In this document: piece by piece, positions 7,327-11,640 of the stretch
Position numbering within the stretch: position 1 is the stretch's first letter
How the letters are laid out: each line of letters starts with the position of its first letter
Assembly: GCA_946479985.1 (NCBI GenBank)
Contig: CAMLIF010000120.1
Coordinates: 1 to 11,640 of the forward strand
Direction: 5' to 3'
Source of the DNA: an uncultured Flavobacteriales bacterium
Lineage (GTDB): Bacteria > Bacteroidota > Bacteroidia > Flavobacteriales > Crocinitomicaceae
Length of the DNA stretch: 11,640 nt
Translations under genes and position numbers: made by a program
The notes under the pieces: model-generated
What the model saw: the letters and a program-made list of their open reading frames with translations, nothing else
What the model was told of the DNA's origin: nothing
The model's database searches: none

Positions 7327-8691
7327 TTACCTTCCTCCCATCCACAAAACATCCATCCAGCCGCCGCTTTTTCCGCCACCGCCATTGCCGGAGAAGTTGT
7401 TATTCTCAGCTGGGGGCTTATTTGGCTGAACTCTACCACTCCAACCTGACAGATAACCGTTCATTGCGTAAGTTCTGTATTTCCCTTTATGATTTGGGAC
7501 GGTAGAAACAGTAAGCATTCTGGCATATTCAGCATTTTTACTGTATTGTTCAAAACGAATGGTTTGGTTTTCTTCCAGTTCCGCTGTAAAGATCAGGCCG
7601 GGGTAAGCAACTGTATAAAACGATTGAATTGGGGTGAATCCCTTGTACTCCTTTACACGAAACAGATGTACGAATAAAGTATCCGGATGATAAATATCCT
7701 GATTCTTCAATACCAGAATTTCATAACTGTAACTGGTCGATTCACGAGGTTCAAAATAAGTTATTCGAACCGATTCTGACAAGTCGTAATAATAAAATCC
7801 GTCTTCGTTTTTATAATCAATATAAAGCATGGGATATATAAACAGAACTTGCTCCTTCCGATTCAAACCCTCATGAATCATACTCTCTTTTGATTGCACA
7901 TCTATAAAGCGTGTGTGTTCGGCAAAATAGATTTCAGATTCTCTGAAATTTCCGTAATTGGGAAGTCGGTTTGTCATATAAAAGTAACACAAGGTATCAC
8001 CCGACCATGAAGAAAGTAAGTAATCGTTCGGCCTTATCAAACTATCATATTTCACGTCAACAAATCCGCGCTTGTAATAATTGCCATTCATTCCGTTAAA
8101 ATAGAATCCGTATCTGTTGCCGATCCGCAAGTTCGTGAACCCGGCGCGTTCTGTTTCAGGATATACCTGGTCATACGGAAATGAAAGTTCTTTTTTCGTG
8201 TCAACATCCAGGACCAAATCCAAAAAATCGTATTTGTTTCCCGATCTTACAACCAGGATTTTACTTCCAACAGAATTTTGATAAATTGAATCGTAGATTA
8301 GCGGAACCATGAAAATTCCATTTTCTTCCACAACGCCATATTTGTTGTTATCGCGAACTATAAATGAAATAGCGGTTGAACCGTAACAGCGGGAAGGACG
8401 AACGGCATCATAGAAAGAAAGAGAAGACTCCTTATCAAAGGTTGACAAGTTGTTCTTAAAAACAACTGCCTGCTTTCCATTTTTATAGAATGTAAAGAAA
8501 GGATTCTCATCGTCAAATGTTTCCGCATCTTCAACAATCGAATCAAAATCACCGGCAACAATCGTGTTGTCTTTTCCCAGAATCCCGTATTTTTCTTCTA
8601 AACGGACAATTTTTTGGGAATAAGCACTTTTTATAAGCAGGAGGAAAACCACAAAAGTGATTGGTTTCAGGAAGGCAAATCGTTTATACAT
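7327..8691 (-). CDS. Exported WG-repeat-like protein with glycine-rich tail
   Basis: 454 residues from the ATG at 8691. The N-terminal hydrophobic segment (about residues 10-24, ending SAYSQ) looks like a signal peptide. The mature N-terminal half has degenerate WG-type repeats, with Tyr in place of the usual Trp: EEKYGILGKDNTIVAGDFDSI (about 32-52), NNKYGVVEENG...PLIYDSI (about 115-136), SGNKYDFLDL...FPYDQV (about 150-176) and IGNRYGFYFNG...VKYDSL (about 190-218). These follow the K(W/Y)G...G...P..YD.I pattern of the family. The second half is not recognised. The C-terminus is low complexity and Gly-rich (FSGNGGGGKSGGWMDVLWMGGR). Function is unknown; a cell-envelope or extracellular location is inferred from the signal peptide. 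Confidence 0.78.
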   Translation of the reverse strand: MYKRFAFLKPITFVVFLLLIKSAYSQKIVRLEEKYGILGKDNTIVAGDFDSIVEDAETFDDENPFFTFYKNGKQAVVFKNNLSTFDKESSLSFYDAVRPSRCYGSTAISFIVRDNNKYGVVEENGIFMVPLIYDSIYQNSVGSKILVVRSGNKYDFLDLVLDVDTKKELSFPYDQVYPETERAGFTNLRIGNRYGFYFNGMNGNYYKRGFVDVKYDSLIRPNDYLLSSWSGDTLCYFYMTNRLPNYGNFRESEIYFAEHTRFIDVQSKESMIHEGLNRKEQVLFIYPMLYIDYKNEDGFYYYDLSESVRITYFEPRESTSYSYEILVLKNQDIYHPDTLFVHLFRVKEYKGFTPIQSFYTVAYPGLIFTAELEENQTIRFEQYSKNAEYARMLTVSTVPNHKGKYRTYAMNGYLSGWSGRVQPNKPPAENNNFSGNGGGGKSGGWMDVLWMGGR

Positions 8692-8739
8692 AATTCATAG
8701 TGTAAAGCGAAGTTAGCGCAATTCAACAGAACTTAAAGT

Positions 8740-9160
8740 ATGATGGCTCTTAGTTTAGTGGGCCAGTTACATCTTCCAATGGAATCCTTTTTTCCGGTTC
8801 GCGGAATTTCCTGGTCCGATTGTAAGAAAATGTTTTCGGAATTTAGCGCAAATGCAGTAATGGCAATAGTATTGCTGGAACATTCCAATCATTCCATCGA
8901 CTAATTAAAAGTGCTTAAAATGGTGTTGATCCATGACATTGTTGAAATTGATGCCGGTGACACATTTAACTATGATACTGAAAAAGATCATTCCAATACA
9001 GATGATGAAAGATTGGCTGCGAACCGAGTTTTCGGGCTTCTTCCTACTGAACAGGCAAGAAGAGTTCATTGCTATCTGGGAGGAATTCGAAGCCGGAATA
9101 ACCGCTGAAGCCAAATATGCAAAAACAATGGACAGATTGGAACCCTTGCTGCAAAACTAA
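8740..9160 (+). pseudogene. Decayed HD-domain hydrolase (HD_3 / COG1896-like)
   Basis: The frame opening at the ATG at 8740 is recognisable from about 8854 (NAVMAIVLLEHSNHSID). It meets an in-frame TAA at 8902-8904, where a single change from TTA would restore ..IDLLKVLKMV. It then continues as LKVLKMVLIHDIVEIDAGDTFNYD...DERLAANRVFGLLPTEQA to about 9057. One extra base near 9058 shifts the frame, after which EEFIAIWEEFEAGITAEAKYAKTMDRLEPLLQN runs to a TAA at 9158-9160. IHDIVEIDAGDTF and the WEEFEA...DRLEPLLQN tail are characteristic of HD-superfamily metal-dependent phosphohydrolases. The upstream AEHSWH metal motif expected in the family is missing, and the roughly 50-60 residues usually found after PLLxN are absent. 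The gene is inferred to be non-functional. The first part (8740-8850) is not alignable by eye. Confidence 0.85.
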
Positions 9161-9285
9161 TTTAGGTTGAAGCAGGATTAAATGGAACTGAAAGGCTGAA
9201 AGCAATTTGGAAAACACCATAAAATCAACTGCTCTCGTTCCCAACTTATTTCATATATATAATTTGATCATTCCTGGATTGATTC

Positions 9286-9301
9286 CTTAATTTAAATTAA
9301 G
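9286..9301. repeat. 16-bp perfect A+T-rich palindrome
   Basis: CTTAATTTAAATTAAG reads the same on both strands and lies about 38 bases upstream of the ATG at 9339. It could be an operator for the downstream gene, but A+T-rich palindromes also arise by chance. Confidence 0.35.
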
Positions 9302-9338
9302 ATGATTACATTAGAAACATAATTTCAACTAAATCAAA

Positions 9339-9884
9339 ATGAAATATCTTACTACGTTATTTTTGGTTGCAACATTCAATCACTTTGGATTTACACAATT
9401 CAGTATGAACATCAATAAAATTGCAGTTGCTGTTACATGTGAAGAAAAAATTCCGCTGGGAATAATCTCCTATAAATACGGGGAAGAAGTTGAATATGAA
9501 GCCTTAGAATTGAGTTATGAAAATTTTCACTCTGATTCGCTATTGGGTTCAAATTATAAACTAAATGATTTGCTTAGTCTCGCGACGATTGAAACAATGA
9601 TGGAATATCAGGAAAATGTCGTGTGTCTGGATACCACTATGCTTAAAGCGCATTTAATGGAGTTTAAAGATTATACTTTACTGCTATATTATACAAGAAC
9701 GGATAAGTACAATGAAGAAAAAATATATGACACTGAAAAAAAATATGGTCTTCACTTAATTGACGTTCCTTCAAATTCAATGGACACAACAACGAAACGT
9801 GAAAATGAACTATCCAGAATAGTTTTAGAATGGCGAAATGGAAAAGATTGGGAAGAAAAATTTTGGAAAGAGGTATCAAAGTAA
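9339..9884 (+). CDS. Small exported protein of unknown function
   Basis: 181 residues. The N-terminus (MKYLTTLFLVATFNHFGFTQ) looks like a Bacteroidota signal peptide ending in TQ. I recognise no family or motif. The mature part is mixed alpha/beta in appearance, with many charged residues and a Lys/Glu/Trp-rich C-terminus (ELSRIVLEWRNGKDWEEKFWKEVSK). Sampled lines of the gene average roughly one third G+C, against about 40-45% in the MORN gene, which may indicate recent acquisition or relaxed composition. The start is the first ATG of the frame and directly precedes the hydrophobic segment. It stands alone, between the HD pseudogene and a run of inverted repeats. The signal peptide and intact length favour a real gene. 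Confidence 0.65.
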   Translation: MKYLTTLFLVATFNHFGFTQFSMNINKIAVAVTCEEKIPLGIISYKYGEEVEYEALELSYENFHSDSLLGSNYKLNDLLSLATIETMMEYQENVVCLDTTMLKAHLMEFKDYTLLLYYTRTDKYNEEKIYDTEKKYGLHLIDVPSNSMDTTTKRENELSRIVLEWRNGKDWEEKFWKEVSK

Positions 9885-9968
9885 GTAAAAAAACATTCGC
9901 AACCTGAACTCAATTAACAACTATAGAATTATACCCTTATAAAGAAATTCGAAAAATGGGGAAAATAA

Positions 9969-10003
9969 AAAGACAGTTAACTGGTTTTCAGTCAACTGTC
10001 TTT
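9969..10003. terminator. Hairpin, probable terminator
   Basis: A 15-bp stem with one mismatch (9969-9983 with 9989-10003, arms beginning AAAGACAGTT) has a 5-nt loop. It lies 85 bases past the stop of the small exported protein gene. On the plus strand it ends in only TTT; on the minus strand a better T-run (TTTTTATTTT) follows. It may serve both directions. Confidence 0.55.
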
Positions 10004-10023
10004 CCATCGTACGATCCCGCTGA

Positions 10024-10063
10024 GGTTCCCTGTCTGCACTGTCATTTCGACAGGCAGGGAACC
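10024..10063. repeat. REP-like imperfect palindrome
   Basis: Arms GGTTCCCTGTCTG (10024-10036) and CAGGCAGGGAACC (10051-10063) pair over 13 positions with one G:T wobble. The 14-nt loop contains GTCATTTCGA. A GTCATTTCGA-type core recurs in dispersed palindromes I know from Bacteroidota intergenic regions. There is no T-run, so it is not a typical terminator. Confidence 0.55.
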
Positions 10064-10143
10064 CAGGCCCATACATTAAAAGTGTATTGCTTCCGCAGCA
10101 CAGTCCGCCGCAGAATCAATTATAAAATCGAGACAAAGTCCAA

Positions 10144-10188
10144 AAAAAGAAAAACCTCGATAAATAAATTATCAAGGCTTTTCTTTTT
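10144..10188. terminator. Bidirectional intrinsic terminator
   Basis: A 20-bp stem with two mismatches (10144-10163 with 10169-10188, core CCTCGATAA/TTATCAAGG) has a 5-nt loop. It is flanked by A-rich sequence on the left and T-rich on the right, so both strands end in T-runs. It lies about 90 bases past the stop of the MutS-like gene on the minus strand, and beyond the small exported gene on the plus strand. Confidence 0.75.
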
Positions 10189-10198
10189 GTTGTGAACC

Positions 10199-10218
10199 TA
10201 CCGCAACTAGAGTCGAAC
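10199..10218 (-). other. Possible tRNA 3'-end remnant
   Basis: On the minus strand this reads GTTCGACTCTAGTTGCGGTA, resembling a T-loop (TTCGACT), the 3' half of a T-stem (CTAGT) and an acceptor strand, and it is followed by the terminator at 10188-10144. The 5' T-stem half is wrong (AAGTG, not ACTAG) and no anticodon or D arms lie upstream. It is not a functional tRNA. It may be an integration scar or coincidence. Confidence 0.25.
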
Positions 10219-10276
10219 ACTTTGGATGAGAATTAATGGGTTGGAACAAACGAGATACGTCAACAAATATTTGCTC

Positions 10277-11640
10277 CTATCCTCGTTCCATTTCTATTAG
10301 ATAAGAATTAGCATCATGAGTAATTTCCTTTGGATAACCATTCATCTCTAAAATCCGAATGGCATTTCCTTTGCCTGGAACTCCCGATTTTAATTTGTAA
10401 TCAAAATGAATTGTTTCATTGGTCACCTGTTCGGAGAAATAAGCCAATTCAAATTCATCTTTTAAAAGTGCTGTTAGCTCTGTATCATGCGTGGAAACAA
10501 AAATGTGATTATTCCTTTTGGAAAGAAATGAAAGAATTGCCTTCGCCGAAGCAATTCGTTCAATTGTATTAGTTCCTTTAAACAATTCATCCAATAAAAC
10601 AATGGAGCAGGTAGTTTGTCCCGTCTGCTGAATGATATTTTTCATCTCATCCGCTTCCTTAAAGAAATAACTACTTGAGTTCATCAAGTCATCTTCAATT
10701 CGAATAACCGAGAACAGGTTCGCAACTGGAATGATTGCTGATTTAGCGAAGCATGTGTTGAGTGTCATCCCCGAAATAGTATTCAATCCGATAGCTCGAA
10801 TGTAGGTTGTCTTGCCTGACATGTTAGAGCCAGTCAGAAGAACCGATTTTTCAAAGTCTACATTATTCGGAACGCAGTTTGGAATAAGCGGATGCCTCAT
10901 ATCCTCGAATCGGACTTTGCTGACATCATTAGAGATTGTTGGGACACAATAGTGATCCAGTCCAAATCTCAACGAAGAAACGGAAATGATTGAATCCAAT
11001 TCCCCTACAAAACGATAAACCTGCTCTATTTCTTTTGATTTAATGCGCAGATTGTCCAGTGAACTAAACAGTAACAACGGTTCCAATAAAAAAGTGATTT
11101 TAATTAATTCCAGTAAGTACCAATATGATGCTTCGATATCGCTATCTACCTTTTGTTCCAGCTTGAACATGGACATCTTTCTACGAATAGTTGTAATGGC
11201 TCTTAGTGACGAATCGATATTTCCTTCGCTCCTTTTTAAAAAATCATATTTGGACATATTTTTTGCGACTGCACCTAAAGAAAGCAGCGCTGGTATCGAA
11301 TTGATAAACATGTTCGTCTTCCTTTTCAATCCATAGTGAATTAGGATATTTATCGCAAAAAAACTTAGAAATAAAAAAACGAATCCAGGGTTTACTGCAG
11401 ACAGTAAGAGACTTAAAAGTGATCCCAAGGAAAGAATTGGAATGAGGGTATACCAACGAGGTTTTTCATCCAATTCTTCTTGAAAAAGATCAACAATATA
11501 ATAAGCCTGTTGGTTATTTAATTTTTGAAGTTGGTATTGAATTTTTAATCTGTCTTCAGGATGCTTCTCAAAATGCTGAATAACCTTTTCCTGATGATCA
11601 AATTTCCCTGATGAATGATCAACAGTACGCGCTTTTGCAT
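10277..11640 (-). CDS. Membrane-anchored MutS-like ATPase, C-terminal part (runs off the window)
   Basis: The frame is open from the right edge (first full codon 11638-11636) to TAG at 10277, giving 453 residues. The TTG at 11473 is not a real start: the 55 codons before it are open, and AKARTVDHSS...VIQHFEKHPEDRL fits the N-terminal part of the same family. Two membrane segments follow (WYTLIPILSLGSLLSLLL and FVFLFLSFFAINILI, about residues 62-98), then a helical lever-like region. The MutS domain V ATPase comes next: Walker A TGSNMSGKTT (about 269-278), SSSYFFKEADEMK (about 321-333), Walker B IVLLDELFKGTNTIE (about 346-360) and the His switch STHDTEL (about 382-388). It lacks a mismatch-binding domain in view. 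Related Bacteroidota proteins are often called MutS, but membrane anchoring argues against classical mismatch repair; the role is unknown. Confidence 0.88.
   Translation of the reverse strand, partial: AKARTVDHSSGKFDHQEKVIQHFEKHPEDRLKIQYQLQKLNNQQAYYIVDLFQEELDEKPRWYTLIPILSLGSLLSLLLSAVNPGFVFLFLSFFAINILIHYGLKRKTNMFINSIPALLSLGAVAKNMSKYDFLKRSEGNIDSSLRAITTIRRKMSMFKLEQKVDSDIEASYWYLLELIKITFLLEPLLLFSSLDNLRIKSKEIEQVYRFVGELDSIISVSSLRFGLDHYCVPTISNDVSKVRFEDMRHPLIPNCVPNNVDFEKSVLLTGSNMSGKTTYIRAIGLNTISGMTLNTCFAKSAIIPVANLFSVIRIEDDLMNSSSYFFKEADEMKNIIQQTGQTTCSIVLLDELFKGTNTIERIASAKAILSFLSKRNNHIFVSTHDTELTALLKDEFELAYFSEQVTNETIHFDYKLKSGVPGKGNAIRILEMNGYPKEITHDANSYLIEMERG

Larger units (their letters stand above)
9885..10276. 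other. Gene-free strip with three inverted repeats
   Basis: No credible coding sequence is seen in this 392-base interval. It contains the inverted repeats at 9969-10003, 10024-10063 and 10144-10188, listed separately, and a possible tRNA 3'-end remnant at 10199-10218. The flanking genes converge on it (plus from the left, minus from the right), so it must hold their transcript ends. Confidence 0.7.

Noticed and set aside
8911..9108. Separate small genes in the frames at 8911-9108 and 8933-9160
   Set aside because: They are two halves of one frameshifted HD-domain gene; each matches the family over only part of its length.
8905..9114. Minus-strand ORF across the HD pseudogene
   Set aside because: It is a shadow of the plus-strand homology, with no recognisable family or start context.
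9956..10195. 79-residue plus-strand ORF
   Set aside because: It runs through three inverted repeats, and its composition follows the hairpin arms rather than a protein.
1..11640. CRISPR array, intact tRNA/rRNA, insertion sequence or defence operon
   Set aside because: No regularly spaced repeats, no full tRNA cloverleaf, and no transposase or nuclease genes were found in either strand.

Overview
The window looks like chromosomal DNA from a Bacteroidota bacterium, most likely of the order Flavobacteriales. The grounds are the gene content and style: many exported proteins whose signal peptides end in ...FAQ or ...YSQ, secreted MORN-variant and WG-repeat proteins, a TPR plus LytS-type membrane kinase, a beta-barrel outer-membrane protein ending in Phe, and starts without clear Shine-Dalgarno sites. 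The genus is not resolvable by eye.

The first 48 bases are not genomic. They match the Illumina P7/TruSeq read-2 adapter, including what looks like an 8-nt index, so the left edge is an untrimmed contig end. Genomic sequence starts at 49 inside ppk1 (polyphosphate kinase), whose C-terminal half reads rightward to 985. It overlaps by 4 nt the stop of a leftward TPR/LytS-like sensor protein (982-2880) in which the phospho-acceptor His and N-box Asn appear to be lost. Leftward beyond it come an outer-membrane beta-barrel protein (3125-3934) and a class I/II PLP aminotransferase (4132-5418), each followed by its own intrinsic terminator. A perfect 38-bp palindrome lies between the aminotransferase stop and its terminator.

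From 5620 to 8691 there is a convergent pair of exported repeat proteins (MORN-variant, WG-repeat) whose stop codons abut with no spacer. From about 8700 to 10276 the sequence has the character of a decayed or accessory strip. It holds an HD-domain hydrolase pseudogene with a nonsense codon and a frameshift, an A+T-rich small exported orphan (9339-9884), three inverted repeats (one REP-like) and a possible tRNA 3'-end remnant. The right end (10277-11640, leftward) is the C-terminal part of a membrane-anchored MutS-like ATPase whose reading frame runs off the window.

The genes do not form one obvious pathway or operon. I see no CRISPR array, intact tRNA or rRNA, transposase or defence cassette. 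The points most worth following are the apparent pseudokinase, the HD pseudogene, the palindromic repeats and the membrane MutS-like protein.
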